NCBI GenBank assembly: GCA_023014335.1
Contig: JAECYW010000004.1
Coordinates: 2,852,001-2,916,000, forward strand
DNA from: Galerina marginata
Taxonomy: Eukaryota > Basidiomycota > Agaricomycetes > Agaricales > Galerinaceae
Direction of reading: 5' to 3'
Length of the DNA: 64,000 nucleotides
Part shown: piece after piece, positions 1 to 11,904 of the stretch
Position numbering within the stretch: the stretch's first letter is position 1
Layout of the letters: every line of letters begins with the position of its first letter
Translations under genes and position numbers: made by a program
Notes under the pieces: generated by a model
Database searches by the model: none
What the model was told of the DNA's origin: nothing
The model's input: only the letters and a program-made list of their open reading frames with translations

Positions 1-1869
1 AGATGAGCGGGAAAGGGAGGAAGAAGAATATCGGGCCTTCCTGGAGCGTGAAGTCGGAGACGTCAGGGACCTGGTAAGTGTAGACGGGAAAAATGAGAGT
101 GGGGATGAGGAAAGACCGGAGGAAAGAGAGTCAAATGTCGAGGAGCAGGCAGAAGGAGGAGAACGGAAAAAGAAAAAGAAGCAAAAGAAAGCTAAAATCG
201 CGGTCGACGAACAAGAAACTAAGCCGAAGAAAACGAAAGCAGAGAAGGATCAAGAATTCTTGCTAGAGTTCGATTCTCTTCACTCGATATTGTCGAAACA
301 ACTAATGTCTGCCTTAGTTATATCATGAACCGTGGATGGATTGATCGTTCGGAAGGACGGGTACCCACCTATAAAGAAGTAACCTCACATGCCGACGAAC
401 GACGTAAGAAGAAGGGGAAATCTAAAGCCAAACCCCAAGACGAGGATGATTCGGCCGCTCCTGAAGAAGCAGATGGAGAGATGGACACTGGCCTCCTCTC
501 AGATTCTTCCTTCGAGTCTGTCGCATCTTTCTTCGAGGCTTCATATAACCATCGCTTTGAGGAACCAGACGCAGCCACGATACCCTCTTTCCCGCGTAAC
601 CTCCCCTCGCTCGTGCGTCGGGAGGACACGACGCGAAAAGAAGCTAGAGAACGGCGAAAACAGCGCAAGGAGGAGGAACTGCGGAAGAAACGGGAAGAGG
701 TACAGCGGCTGAAAGCATTGAAAATGCGGGAGGTGAAACGAAAACTGGTCAGCAAGCAAGGGGGCTTGCGAATCCAAGGCTCCGGCGACGACGACGAGTT
801 CGTGGACGAGGCGTTGAGGGAGCTGGACTTGGAGGGCGAATGGGACCCCGAAAGACATGACCGACAGATGGCGGGTCTGTTTGACCGAGGGGCTGATGCG
901 TTTGAGAATGATGGTGGGTTCGAGGACGATGAAGACGTCCAATTCGATGCCGATGGCAAGCCAGTCTGGGATGAAGATGTCGACATTGGGGATATACCCA
1001 TTTCGGATGACGATGTTGGTGTTATTTTCGATGATGACCCGCAACCCAGCAAAAAGGAGAAGAAGAAGAAAAAGAAAAAGAAGAAAGGAGAAGACAAGGA
1101 CGAAGCAGCCGTGGATATCGATGCTATGGATGCAGATGCACAACCACGGTACGATGAGAACGAGGAATGGGATGGGACAGAAGAGATGCGAAAAAGAAAG
1201 TTCAATGAGTACATGGATGAAATCTATGGCCTTGAATTTAATGACCTTGTGAGTCTATTTCAATTGTTATTCGTTTACCACCTTGCTCATGGTACCGAAA
1301 AGGTTGGTGACCTTCCTACCAGATTCAAATACGTTCCTGTCCAAGCGCAGCACTATGCTCTAACTCCTGCCGAAATCTTAATGGCCACCGACCAAGAACT
1401 CAACGAATACATGAGCGTGAAGAAATACGCCCCGTATCGACAGGAAAAAGACAACCGAAGCCGATATGGCAAGAAAACTCAAGAGAAACTGCACGAGTTC
1501 AAAGCCAAGGTCGGGGAACGTGTCGGGACGAACTTGAGCGTCAGGCCAGGAGGTGCGGATGCCCACCAGGGAGAAAAGGTGAAGAAGCGAAAAGGAAAGA
1601 AGGAGCGAATGAAGATGAAGACCACTGCGGGTGGGGTGGAAGGTGAAGAAGTCGCCGATGTGGACCTGGATGAAACTCCACAGGTGGCAAATGGTAAGCA
1701 CGGACCTGAGTTGGAGAAACTCAAGAAACGGAAGCGAGAGCAGGAAGACGATCTCGTGGAAAGAGGTGATAAAAACGGGGATGGCGACAACCTCGACGAC
1801 GGGGCAGGAGAAGGTGCAGTGAAGAAGAAAAGAAAGCGACATCGTAAAAAAGAATCCTTACAGACATGA
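1..1869 (+). CDS. KRI1: KRI1 homologue, 3' part (ribosome biogenesis; 5' end outside window)
   Basis: Kri1 is a nucleolar protein needed for 40S subunit assembly. The reading frame is already open at base 2, so the N-terminus lies upstream of the window. Two introns are visible. Intron 268-317 joins the frames to give EFLLDYIMNRGWIDR, the conserved core of the Kri1 middle region. Intron 1249-1302 (GTGAGT...AAAAG) is 54 nt with no stop, so the reading frame runs through it; removing it gives EFNDLVGDLPTRFKYVPV, the start of the Kri1 C-terminal domain. The protein is rich in acidic blocks (D/E runs near 900-1040) and lysine runs (near 1060-1090 and at the C-terminus), usual for nucleolar processing factors. 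It ends at TGA 1867-1869 and converges on the paraoxonase-like gene. Identification is by recognition of these motifs. Confidence 0.93.
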
Positions 1870-2181
1870 GTTTTCGGTTTCCATGTACACTTTGCATTTT
1901 ATCCGCGAAACTTCATGAGTTCAATGAATACTTTTTTCTGATGGGCTCTTGTTTGCCTCGAGATGTATGAACCATAGTCCTAGCCAATCACTCTTATGCT
2001 CTGCTCTGGACTGTCTCGTCCAATTTGTTAAGATTCAAGTTCGTAATAGTAAGAACCAAATAAGAACAGAGATAATAAATAGATAATTAAAGTAAGTTTT
2101 CCAGAACGAGATCTTCCGTTCAACCTAAATATCCATTACCCCCCTGGATCCCTGCATTGTGCACCCATTGTCGTGGTATGA
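1870..2181. other. Intergenic, convergent 3' ends
   Basis: AT-rich spacer between the stop of KRI1 (+) and the stop of the paraoxonase-like gene (-). It should hold both 3' UTRs. No other gene is seen. Confidence 0.6.
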
Positions 2182-3639
2182 TTATTTAGTTGCCTTCTTT
2201 GAACTGGGTTCGCAAACCATAAAACCGCCCTTGTCGTACAACCCCGCCACATAGAAAGTGCCAGTGACAGGGTCCCTTAGTCCTGTGGTCGAACCAGAGA
2301 AACCACCTAACTCCTCAACACCGTCACTTTGGAACAGAGTCTTTAGGGTCCACCCCTCGCCGTCTGTTTTTAGCTTGCTGCTTGTTGATACCGGGGCCTC
2401 TAAGTCAAACTGAGCGTTAGCCCCTTGCCTGCTACTTGGCTTGGGAACGATAGCGACAACCCACGACGCGCTTGTTGCGCCAGCCTTGCTCGCTGCCACT
2501 TTGGTCAGGTCAGGGAAGTTGGGGTGTCCAGCAACGATAATATCTTCCCCTTCCCCTTCCAGAGAAGGCGCGTAATGGGCATTGTCCGGGGAGAAAGGGA
2601 CAATGACAGTGTCTTTTTTGTGAGTAAGCTTGTCAGTCACTGGGTCGCGTCCGTAAATTAAGATTTGGTTCGTGGAGGTGGATACAATCGCGACTTCAGA
2701 TCCAGAGGACGACACAGCAACGCCATTGGGGAAAGGGATAAACATTTTCGTGAAGGTCTGCTTGGCTATCGCATCACCTCCGGCATGGGTGTGCTTGTTG
2801 AGCGTAATATGCGATACGAAACCCAGTGGCAGAGCCAGCAATGATTCGGCTACTGGAAGAACATGGCCGACAATTGGCAGGCGGCGCGTCAATAAATGGT
2901 CATTCGACACGTAAAACGCGTCTGGAGAAGTGAGCGCCAGGCCATTCGCGGAGAGGAGATGGAAGGAACTGATGGTGCGAACATGTTCTGCCTCTGTAGG
3001 GGTGGCCGGGTTTATTACAAACTGTTCTACAACAGTCCTTTCCCTGGCGTGGTTGATAACGTAAAGGTTGGAAGAGTTGCCAGCATACGACGGCCATATT
3101 TCGACCCCAAGAGGATGAAAGTCATGATTAGCTGGATAGTTTTTGAAAACGATTCGGTGGGCCTTATTTGCAGCAATCTTGGGACTGAGGATTTGAAGTT
3201 TGCCTTGTCCTTTATTTTCGGCACTGTTCTGTGGGACATAAAGCCATAGGGCACCATGAGGGTCAGGATTGCGCAGGGGACCCATTACTGTGTTCCATCC
3301 CCTGCGTCCAGGATCGCAGCTCACAATAACAGGCCGCTCGACCACCTTGCCTTGCGCATTGTGAAGCTCCCAGAAGCTCCCGTCTTCGCAAGAACTCATT
3401 TCCACCTGTCTCTCTGCATCGCGGATGGCTACTTTGCAATCCGACGCATAGTCTCCATTGGCTATGTAACCGCGAGTAAATGGAGACCTGTCGATTATAC
3501 AATTCTTAATCAAGTCACCGCTGCGGTACCATATTACATTCTAACAGTCCAGAGATCAGAGGGCGAAGTCACGGTATTTCAAGAAGAAACGGCTCACCAG
3601 TACGACAAGGATCCAGGTTAAAGTTTTGATTCCAGGCAT
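2182..3639 (-). CDS. Paraoxonase/arylesterase-like lactonase, membrane-anchored
   Basis: This is a six-bladed beta-propeller esterase/lactonase of the paraoxonase (PON) type, about 466 aa. The start at 3639 (MPGIKTLTWILVVL) gives a hydrophobic N-terminal anchor like the retained signal of PON proteins. An intron at 3541-3597 (GTGAGC...TTAG) joins it to NVIWYRSGDLIKN and the long second exon. Family landmarks: SANGLALTSPDAFYVSNDHL, matching the PON segment with a calcium-binding Asn before the second blade, and FPNGVAVSSSGSEVAIVST, the next conserved Asn-Gly motif. An N-terminal pair of cysteines (SDC and SSCED) may form the family disulphide, though the spacing is not verified. Expected activity is Ca2+-dependent hydrolysis of lactones or aryl esters; the substrate cannot be told. 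Confidence is high for the family and moderate for function. Confidence 0.85.
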
Positions 3640-3905
3640 TTGGACCGTAACGGAAATGGGAGTTCCCTCGATGTGCTTCTGATAGATTTAAAATTGGCAC
3701 GGTGAAATTCGAGATGAGAGATGGGAGGCAAGAAAAAAAGACATTCGTGCAAGTGGTTCCGCACTCGGACCTCCCTGAACACGTCCCGTCGCACGACTCG
3801 CCCGCAAACGTTGTAGGCGTGCGATTATGTTTTAAATCCATCTTCAACAATCAATCCCTACAGATCCCTACCCAGATAACGCCCAAAATACAACAACAAG
3901 ACCGG

Positions 3906-4160
3906 ACTTCTTACCTGGAACGTGGAAGGTCTCGGGATAGCGGTCTTTGTCAATTTGAATGCTTGGACAAATGGCGCTGGAGTTGCATTGATTTGCGGCG
4001 TAATTGTGTGCTATTTTAAGCCGGAAATGGTTCGGAGAAAAGGAATATCGTTTTCCCAGTCCAACCTTGGAGGACTTACCTTGCCCACATCAGGTGCGAT
4101 ACTCTGACGATGATGAACCAAGGCAAGAGCGATATCCTGACTGTCGTCCAAGGAGTTCAT
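3906..4160 (-). CDS. Doubtful small multi-exon ORF, function unknown
   Basis: An ATG at 4160 opens 27 codons (MNSLDDSQDIALALVHHR...) ending at a consensus donor GTAAGTCC. A second open stretch begins after ...AAAATAG and ends at another consensus donor GTAAGAAG near 3917. Both junctions are phase 0. A third exon would end within a few codons, giving about 65-70 aa. No family is recognised. The alternative frame of exon 2 is also open (AANQCNSSAICPSIQIDKD), so the reading frame itself is uncertain. It could be a real small protein, an upstream untranslated exon, or chance. Confidence 0.2.
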
Positions 4161-4521
4161 GATTAGGCGCTAATATTAGTAATGCTGATTGCCTGACGCA
4201 GGCTTCGCGATCCGATCGAAATCGGGCCTGCAAGTGGGGTAAGCGAAGGTTCACATGGCATCCGGTTACCTTCTGAGCAAATTCATCTCCATATTGCTGA
4301 GATGATTCATTTTATTCCGAGCCCAAGAGCAAACCAGGAGGAGCAAGCGAGCTTATTGCTGTAACCTCACCTAACCGTCCTAACCGCTTTAAATTTCTCT
4401 ATGTTGACTGCTTCTCCGCCCACGGTCACTTGTGTTCTCCCCTAGTCCACTCTCCCGACTGCAATCCATTTGCGCAATTGGGCGCTTTTCGTTCCGTCTG
4501 TGAGCTATACAGATTTCAGTC
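4161..4521. promoter_or_regulatory. Intergenic region upstream of the DUF6534 gene
   Basis: This spacer lies upstream of the plus-strand DUF6534 gene. A pyrimidine-rich stretch runs from about 4405 to the start, as is common before fungal transcription starts. No coding region or defined motif was recognised. Confidence 0.4.
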
Positions 4522-6489
4522 ATGGCTTCGTCGGCTGGCTCGTTCGAAATTCAAGACACATTCGGTTCGTAAACGCTGGAAAACTCGATGGTAAACGGAG
4601 GAGAATGAAAATTTCACCAGGCGCCATGCTCATCGGGACATTTGTCACCATGATTCTCTACGGGATAACGACGCTGCAGGTGGGCAACATTGCCTTCGTT
4701 GAATCGACTCGGAAACAGAGGCTCTTTCCAAGGCATATTTTTATTATCTATCATTTCCAAAAGATGGCAAGCAAACAAAGTTACTGGTCAGTTTGTCTAT
4801 TGCATCCAACCTTATTTCTCTTACTGACTGAAAGAGCGCAGGTTCTTTCAATATGGTTCGTTCCTCCTTCATCCGCCTAGGCGAAATAATCTGGCCCTAA
4901 TGCGACGTCGTCAGGCTCTTGGACACTTTTCACTCTATCTTTGGTGAGCTTGAACTGGGACTTTTTTTTGACGATGCTGACACGAAACTCGAATCTGCAA
5001 GTGGGACACTGTGTGCATCGTTTCTTGGTAAGGACTATTCGCACTGTGACCGAATCGCCTCCGATATCGTTTGGTGTGAGTAGATTGCTGGCTTTGTGGA
5101 TCGCAGTTTGCTCGTGAATGGGAATTGGTGCGGCATAGAGTCTAATCAGCTGTACTTTACTGACTGAACTTTGGGTGAATACAGGTCGCTTTTTGTGCGT
5201 TGTTTTAACTTTCCCTGCCCTGCCCTGCCGAATATTGATCTTGTTATTAGTTGTCAATAGGAACTAACGTTGGACTTGCCTTTTTTTTGCCTCGCTGAAT
5301 ATTGATTTGTCTTTGGGTAGGTATTAGAAGCATTTATTGTCCAAGCGTATGTCCACCCATTTTCTTATCACAAAATTCATTCCATTCTCATTGTTGAATA
5401 GATTCTTTGCCTATCGGATTTTCATTTGTATGAATAATCCATCTCTGCCGAGAAGAAAATTTGATGTCGGCTATCTTAGTGTGTTCACCAGAAAGACGGT
5501 GGTGGGTTACTGGTGTAATTGGTTTCTTTGTTGTTGCACATTTTGGTGAGTCTTCATCGTTTCAAAGCATGAGTTAGACTGACAATCAGGAAAGCTTTCG
5601 GCCTTAGTACGTCAAGAAATTACATCCTGACCCTCATACGATACTTAAGTCCACTGGATATTAGAAACCGTTGTATACCTGTATGTGGCCGTGCCTCTAC
5701 CCTCCGATTGTCCACTAATAGGCGTGATAGATTCATCACCAAAGAATTTGCCCGCTTGCAGGAATTGTCGGCATGTGTTCATTTGATACTGCTACGTTTG
5801 ACGGTCAAGAATATTGATTCGTCTTCAAGGCGTCTTCCATAGTTCCATTCGGAATTACTACTATTATATCGGATATTCTCATCGCAGTCGCGCTTTGTAT
5901 CCTCCTGCACAGCAATCGTTCAGAATTCGGCGATACGAACACTATTATCAACAAGCTAATATTGTATGCCATCAACCGTTGTATTCTGACCACGTAAGTC
6001 TTGTCAGTTCCAAAACCGAAACCTTCTCTTACGCGTGATTCTTTCCAGCGCTGTTGCAATCGCCGAAACCATCGTCTTCAGTGTCCTACCCAATTCGTTT
6101 TACTCCATTGCCATTGATTTCGTCATCGGTAAATGTAAGGATTTATTCGTGCCTCACTCATGTTATACAGTACTCACAATGGCTACTTCGGAAGTATACG
6201 CGAACTCCTTGCTGGCTGTCCTCAATTCTCGCGCAAATTTACGCCCGCAATCACGAGCTGGGTTCAGCGATGAGTCGACAGAAATGTCAACGAGGTTTAA
6301 TGTCACCTCCGGGATAGCAAATCATCAAACAAGTTTATTCCAAGTATGATATCATTCAGCCCATTCTTATTTCCCTCTCCTTGTTCTGGCTTTGGAACTG
6401 ATATTAAACTATAGGTTCGGACGCGGGAAAGCGCCAGAGAAACTGTCCCAGAAAAGCGGAACCAAGAACTGTCGATTGTGAGTGCTTGA
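4522..6489 (+). CDS. DUF6534-family seven-helix-type membrane protein
   Basis: This belongs to the large basidiomycete DUF6534 family of membrane proteins with unknown function. The start at 4522 gives MASSAGSFEIQDTF, spliced over 4565-4620 to GAMLIGTFVTMILYGITTLQ, the hallmark first helix. Further exons assigned: 4621-4679, 4733-4786, 4842-4855 (14 nt), 4915-4943, 5002-5027, then an unresolved stretch 5028-5320, 5321-5346, 5402-5427, 5480-5545, 5650-5680, 5732-5774, 5843-5993, 6049-6134, 6195-6343, 6415-6489. Joined exons give typical family blocks: LLDTFHSIF, AFFAYRIFIL followed by RRWWVTGVIGFFVVAHF, ITTIISDILIAVALCILL, NKLILYAINRCILT, and the C-terminal YANSLLAVLNSRANLR. The tail is short and polar. 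Unusually small exons and GTTCGT donors occur. The family is clear; the function is unknown, and the model between 5028 and 5320 is incomplete. Confidence 0.85.
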
Positions 6490-6803
6490 ACGAACTCTAT
6501 ACAAATAGCACTGATCGATCCTTCATTCCGTAGATGACGCCTGGCGGTAGCTCGGAAAAACATGCGGTTTCGACATTGAAAGATGGAAGGAAGGAAGGAA
6601 TTATTACGGGGGTGGTTTATCAGATTCCATGAGTGTTGAATGAATGAATACACGCAAAATGCATACAAAATCCTTGACAAATATATTGTGTGGTTGTGTT
6701 TGATACCATACCCGGATGGCCGTGGTGTGGTACTTCCACCAACTCCATCACCTCTCCGCATGTTCTTACAGCACTCATAGCAGTCTCTTGTCTTCCCCCA
6801 CCG
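6490..6803. other. Intergenic
   Basis: Spacer between two plus-strand genes. It contains a short GGAA tandem run near 6585-6600. No gene or RNA was recognised. Confidence 0.4.
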
Positions 6804-9414
6804 ATGTCTACCGGTACACCAAAATTGCTATTTGTATTCTTTCTCGTCCTCAACTGCATTCTTTGGTCAAGAAGTCGGTATGGACAAGTTAGTTTGCTCC
6901 ATTCTGATGCAAGTCTCGTGAGGCGAATATCCTACGAGCTATCACAGCCGCAGGGGGCGCGGGTACTCACACAGTCGGCCCACGAGGCAAGTCGTATTTT
7001 TGCCAAGTACCCTCCATATTCTGACGACCACCCTGTAGTGCCATCCGCTAGCTTACCCTGTCGAATCCCAATGTCAACACGTAAAGGGAGATTGCCCGGC
7101 TCCAGATACCGTCCTCGATATAGACTACCTACGCCGCTACTTCTGCACAGACGTCACCCTCAGACCCTTGATGTTTGCCGGTCTAATAGTCTGGCTAATA
7201 TTCCTCTTCTCCACCCTCGGAATCAGCGCATCCGATTTCTTCACACCCAATCTAGCGACTATAGCTCAACTACTCGGGCTTGATGAAAATGTTGCGGGAG
7301 TAACATTTCTAGCATTCGGGAACGGGAGTCCAGACGTCTTCTCGACGTTTTCAGCAATGCGCGCAAACTCGGGAAGCTTGGCCATCGGCGAACTGCTTGG
7401 TGCTGCAACGTTCATCGTGTCATGCGTCGTAGGCTCTATGTGCATCATTAAACCTTTCCAAGTCCACCGTGCACCATTTCTACGAGACGTTGGATTCTTC
7501 GCATCGGCAGTGTCATTAATGGTGGTCATTCTGTGGGACGGTAGGATCACGCGGTGGGAGGCAGGAGCTCTCGTCTGCCTATACATCCTGTATGTCTTGT
7601 TGGTCATTATTGGGACATGGTATGAGCGTAGAAGGGAGCGCTTACGGCTTCAGCTTGCCCAAGAAAGAGATGAATACGCTGAACCGCAATCGCCATACAG
7701 AGATGATCGTAAGCCAAATGGTTCCCGTCTTTTTCTGACCGAACTTACCTTTCCCACAGCCTTGCCTGTCTTAACACTGTCTCCAGCTAGCCCCAACAGA
7801 ATTCGTGCAATATCCGCTCCAACTCCCCCACGATTGCAAACCAATATACCTCCTCGCCCATACTCATACTCACGATCACCTTCACCAACATCATCCCATA
7901 TTGCTCAGCTACCGTCGTTTTCACTGATTGGAGCACTCGAATTCCGCGATGTCGTTGCCTCACTCAAAAAGCAAGCTGCTGGGACTTCATTAGGCATATT
8001 CGAAACACCAGTTACGCCTTACGCTGGTGGGCATTACCATGTCCACACCCCCGTTTCGCGAAGGTCTCTTTCACTCGCCTCCAGTATGGACGAAGAGACT
8101 TTCACCAGCCTTCAACTGCGTGGGCGCTCGTCTCCGGGGTCTCCCATTCCTGAAGAACCACGAAATTTGACTGTTCCAGACGATTACTTTGGCGCTATTT
8201 CCCCCGGATCACAGCCACCTCTACCGTCGATTCTCCGCACACCTGCTTCGCCCCCGATGACAACATCCGATGTCGACAGTGAAGAGCAATTGTACTCTCC
8301 TCCAACCAAGCGCCAGCGAGCCTGGGCCGTGATATCCAAGACGTACCATACCCTCTTCCCTACTCTGCACAATTTAGGCTCGCAGTCCGTCTTATCCACG
8401 ATTGCGTGTTTGCTTGCTGCTCCTGCCGTCCTTTGCCTAACAATAACCCTTCCTGTTGTGGTGACGCCTTATCCAAATCCGCACTCTGCACCTGAAAAGC
8501 TGTACAACGTGGATGCACCGCTCGTCGATTTCGAGGAAGAGGGGATGGAGAGGGTTTTGATCGCGGACGAAGAGGTGGAGAGCAATATACATGAATTGCA
8601 TTTCAGTAAATGGCTCATGGCCGCTCAGTGCATATTTGGTCCACTGTTTTGTGTTAAAGTCTTACTTGGTGAGAATTGTTCGGTAATCGAAGCCGACTTC
8701 TCTGACGAACCATATCATGCAGGAAGTAACAAGCACCTTCTTTGGCTGCTCATTGGTACTCTAATTGGTGGCCTCATTGCAGGAGCTTTGGTCGTCATTT
8801 ACATGGACAGGGGAAATAGCGTGGCAGCACGGATGGCTCGTTGCTCGATGGGCTTCACTGTTGCCATTGTATGGATAATGGCAATTGCGGATGAAGTCGT
8901 TAATGTTCTCCAGGTTCGTCTGGTTCATTTTACAATTAACCATCCTGATCGTTGTTATTGGTAGACATTTGGCTTTATTTTCGGTTTATCCGATGCCATT
9001 ATTGGCCTTACCATTTTTGCAGTTGGCAATTCACTTGCTGATCTTGTAGCAAACATGAGCGTAGCGGTACGATGCACCTTACTTGGCAGCCTTGCTGGTT
9101 AGTAACCTATTCTTCTACAGGTTTTCGCTCCCATCATGGGTTTCTCTGCATGCTTTGGTGGGCCCATGCTGAATATCCTCCTCGGCGTCGGTGTCTCGGG
9201 CTCGTATATAATTCACCAGACTTCGCAACCATATTCCCTCAAACTATCAACAACCCTATTCGTCAGTGCCTTCGGTCTGCTCTTCCTCCTCGCCGCTACC
9301 CTTATATTCGTTCCACTCAATGACTACTTCCTTACACGGAAGTGGGGGGCACTTCTGATTGCTACATATACAGTTATCATGGTCATCAATATTGTTGTCG
9401 AGCTAAAGAGTTGA
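6804..9414 (+). CDS. Sodium/calcium exchanger family protein (NCX/NCLX type)
   Basis: This is a cation/Ca2+ exchanger with two alpha repeats. Alpha-1 is the FLAFGNGSPDVFSTFSA segment near 7305. Alpha-2 is split by introns and reads LSDAIIGLTIFAVGNSLADL then FGGPMLNILLGVGVSG. A signal-like N-terminus starts at 6804 (MSTGTPKLLFVFFLVLN). A luminal Cys-rich segment follows (CHPLAY...CQHVKGDCPAP...YFC), as in fungal and SLC8B1-type exchangers. A long Ser/Pro-rich cytoplasmic loop separates the two membrane halves. Likely in-frame introns lie at about 7709-7759 and 8670-8723; clear introns precede TFGFIFGLS (ending near 8964) and follow NMSVA (ending near 9120). Stop TGA 9412-9414. It probably moves Ca2+ into an internal store in exchange for Na+ or H+. 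Exon borders between 6880 and 7038 are uncertain. Confidence 0.88.
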
Positions 9415-9922
9415 TTCTTTTTTTATGTTTATTGCATTTTGTCGTAAGTTATGGACAGTTATTTCGCATGGAACATGATTTGTATTCTATCCCATACCAC
9501 TATTTACAATACACCACCATACAGTGCAGCATTTCGTTATCCGTCAACGAGTGAACCTCAGGCATCCAAAAGAAGGAGACTTACAACGAATATTCACAAC
9601 TATATATAAGAACCATGAAAACTGGCTCTGATCTAACCTAGATTGGCTTACCCTGTTTGACTCCATCTAATGAAGGACCACAAAGGACCTATATTTAGAC
9701 ACTGACCCCACTGGCTCTGGCAGCAAGGTAACAAACACTTTCAGAACGTCGCGAAAGAATGAGATTCCCAGTCAAGGCGTTAACAGAGGTGGGCTGCTTG
9801 CAGGATATACAAAGTTGAACTGTTCAGACGGACATAAGTAATTTTGAAGTAATAAACAGAGACTGTTGCAGGGTATAAAAGAAAACACTTGCGATTGCTC
9901 ATCCGTTCGTGGAACCAAAAAG
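9415..9922. other. Intergenic
   Basis: Non-coding stretch between the exchanger stop codon and the tRNA gene. No ORF with coding character and no repeat was recognised. Confidence 0.4.
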
Positions 9923-10016
9923 TCCGACCTGCCTGGTTCGAACAGGCGACCTCAAGATATTTGATTACATAATCTGACTTTACAGTCTCGCGCTCTGCCA
10001 GCTGAGCTAAGGTCGG
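9923..10016 (-). tRNA. tRNA-Tyr (anticodon GUA) with intron
   Basis: Read on the minus strand, the sequence starts CCGACCT and ends AGGTCGG plus discriminator A, a perfect 7-bp acceptor stem. The D arm is GCTC...GAGC. The T arm is GCCTG-TTCGAAC-CAGGC. The anticodon stem CGAGA pairs with TCTTG, and the loop reads C-T-GTA-A, giving anticodon GUA for tyrosine. An insertion of about 21 nt follows the base after the anticodon, the canonical place for a nuclear tRNA intron; eukaryotic tRNA-Tyr genes nearly always carry one. Total 94 nt, or about 73 nt spliced. Confidence 0.95.
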
Positions 10017-10552
10017 TTATTTTACAGGGCATTTTAGTTGGATATATTCTAAAGGTTTTTGGTGCTGCCACATCTTACCACAGATGACTCCTACAGGCTG
10101 TTGCTACGAGTTCTTCAGCGTCACTCGCTTTAGGTGGCTGGGAAGAAGTTTATCATACTGATGTTTCATGCTTCCTTCCCCCCTTTCATTCAAAGTTCCT
10201 AGACCTTTGACGCCGAGAATACACTCAGCCTCAGCACATAGAAGGGAACTACCAAGATCAGTGAGGTGCGAGCGTTGGTTAGTGTTCCAACTTTCAAGCT
10301 TTACTTCCCAGGGTTTTAAAGTGGCATATAGCAATCCATCGCTTTCAGAAAACGACCAAGGTAAAAAATGGGACAGTGGTCGAGACGCTATGGTTCCAGA
10401 ATAAGGGTTGTTCATGAACTCCGTTATAATGAAGAAATAAATGATAGTAATGTAATATAAAAACCCACGAAAAAAGACAGTGTTCAAGAATGATAATCCG
10501 GACAGAAAGAATCGAATGCAACCCCCACCCTTTCTAAAACACCAACACCGCC
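10017..10552. other. Intergenic, 3' side of the GPI-protein gene
   Basis: This lies between the tRNA gene and the stop codon of the GPI-anchored protein gene. A minus-strand frame stays open here, but it is only the wrong frame continued past an unspliced intron of that gene. No independent gene is seen. Confidence 0.45.
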
Positions 10553-11612
10553 TCACAGGAAGACTGCTCCCAAAAGGCCGAAAGCCGCCGCAAAGACAGT
10601 TCCACCGATCGCATAACGAGACTGAGCGCCAGAGGCAGTGGTTCCAGGGGTCGCGCTCGCGCCAGGAGCTGTGGAGGAGGAGCGTGACGCTGAGGTGGTC
10701 TGGGCAGCGACGGTCGTTGTGACAGCACGACTGGGGATCAAGTTGAGAATGATATCGCATAATAATTATAAAAAAAGCGCACGTAGCGGGAACTCCAGTA
10801 GAGCTAGTCACTGCCAGTGCCCCACTCATGGTTCCAGCTGGGGTGGGTGCGGCTGCAGGTGTGGGTGCGGCTCCGGAACTAGAAGCAGCAGGGGCGGCCG
10901 CAGGTGCAGCTGGGTTTGAAGGATTGGTCGCAGCGGCTACGTTGGCTGGAGCGGGTCCCATGCAACTAAAAGGCAATCAGGACTAAAATAGAGGGAAACG
11001 AGGACAGGCGTACCTTGAATCCGAGCTAGGTTGAATAGTAACACTGTCTGTATACGCAGTGGCACCGGTGCTATCCTTGAGGGCAAAACCCCTAAATACG
11101 ACAGTCAGAGAGAAAGAAAAAAGTAGTAGACGGTCACGTACACTTGGGTTCCTCCTTTAATGTCGACGGTGAAAGTGAGGGATTTGCCAGTTTGCGTATC
11201 GAAAGATTTGATCTAATTCCGGATGGTAGATCAGATACCAAATCAGGCAACGCATTGATGGTGAAGACTTACCGGGGCCGCGCCTGGCTGACCGGCTATA
11301 AAAACGCTCATAAGTAACGGGTAAGTGAGGAAGCTGGAAAAAGGCGTACCAGGAATAATTGTGAGATAGTAAGGGGCTGTGCCGTCAGTCCACGTTAGCA
11401 TCTGGGGCTCTAAAGGTACACAAAGTCAGTTGGGGGCAGGGATAAAGAATTCTATGCGTACGGCATTGGACAACGCTGGTACTGATAATGAAAGGGCGTG
11501 AGTGATATAATACCGAAGGCGAGTTGGAGATAACGTACGGGGTATTGATGGTCAAAGACAGGATGCCAGGAATGACCGAAACGAAGGCAGAGATGGTCGT
11601 GAAGTACTTCAT
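10553..11612 (-). CDS. GPI-anchored Ser/Thr-rich cell-wall protein (KRE9/KNH-like N-domain)
   Basis: This is a secreted surface protein. Start ATG 11612 gives a signal peptide (MKYFTTISAFVSVIPGILS) followed by LTINTP. Splicing seven short introns gives TSVVQCQPQMLTWTDGTAPY, then YLTIIP and GQPGAAP, IKSFDTQTGKSLTFTVDIKG and FALKDSTGATAYTDSVTIQP. This is the Ser-Thr-rich GPI-anchored domain of basidiomycete secreted proteins. A low-complexity Ala/Pro/Ser/Thr linker follows (about 10800-10970). The last exon encodes TRAVTTTVAAQTTSASRSSS, more Ser/Thr/Gly, and a C-terminal hydrophobic tail (VFAAAFGLLGAVFL) ending at 10553, the expected GPI-attachment signal. It is probably a heavily O-glycosylated wall component. 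Domain and anchor are clear; the precise role is unknown. Confidence 0.85.
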
Positions 11613-11904
11613 CGTAAGAATGTAGAAGGGCGAGGGGGTATCTAAGGGGTAGAGGTTGCTCGATGATAGAAGAGAGAAAGAAAGAAGATAAAGAACGAAA
11701 AAGAGCGAAGATGAAGGCTATATACACATCCAGTGTCAGCCACTTTCAATGTCCGCCACATGCTCGATCGCGGACTCGACGACGCCGGGAGGCAGACAGA
11801 ATCGTTCACTTTGCCTGTATTTTAAATAATAGAGTTCATGAATTCCCCGCCCTGGTTGTAACGACTGTAAACTACGAGAATTCGGGTTCGTCAGCCGCAG
11901 CACT

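Noticed and set aside
369..1214. Long minus-strand ORF, Ser/Phe-rich
   Set aside because: It is the antisense of the Lys/Glu-rich KRI1 coding region; the composition follows from the AAG/GAA codons on the other strand.
10104..10976. 290-codon minus-strand ORF overlapping the GPI-protein gene
   Set aside because: Its first part is a true exon, but it then reads through an intron into the wrong frame. The spliced frame ends with a proper GPI signal at 10553.
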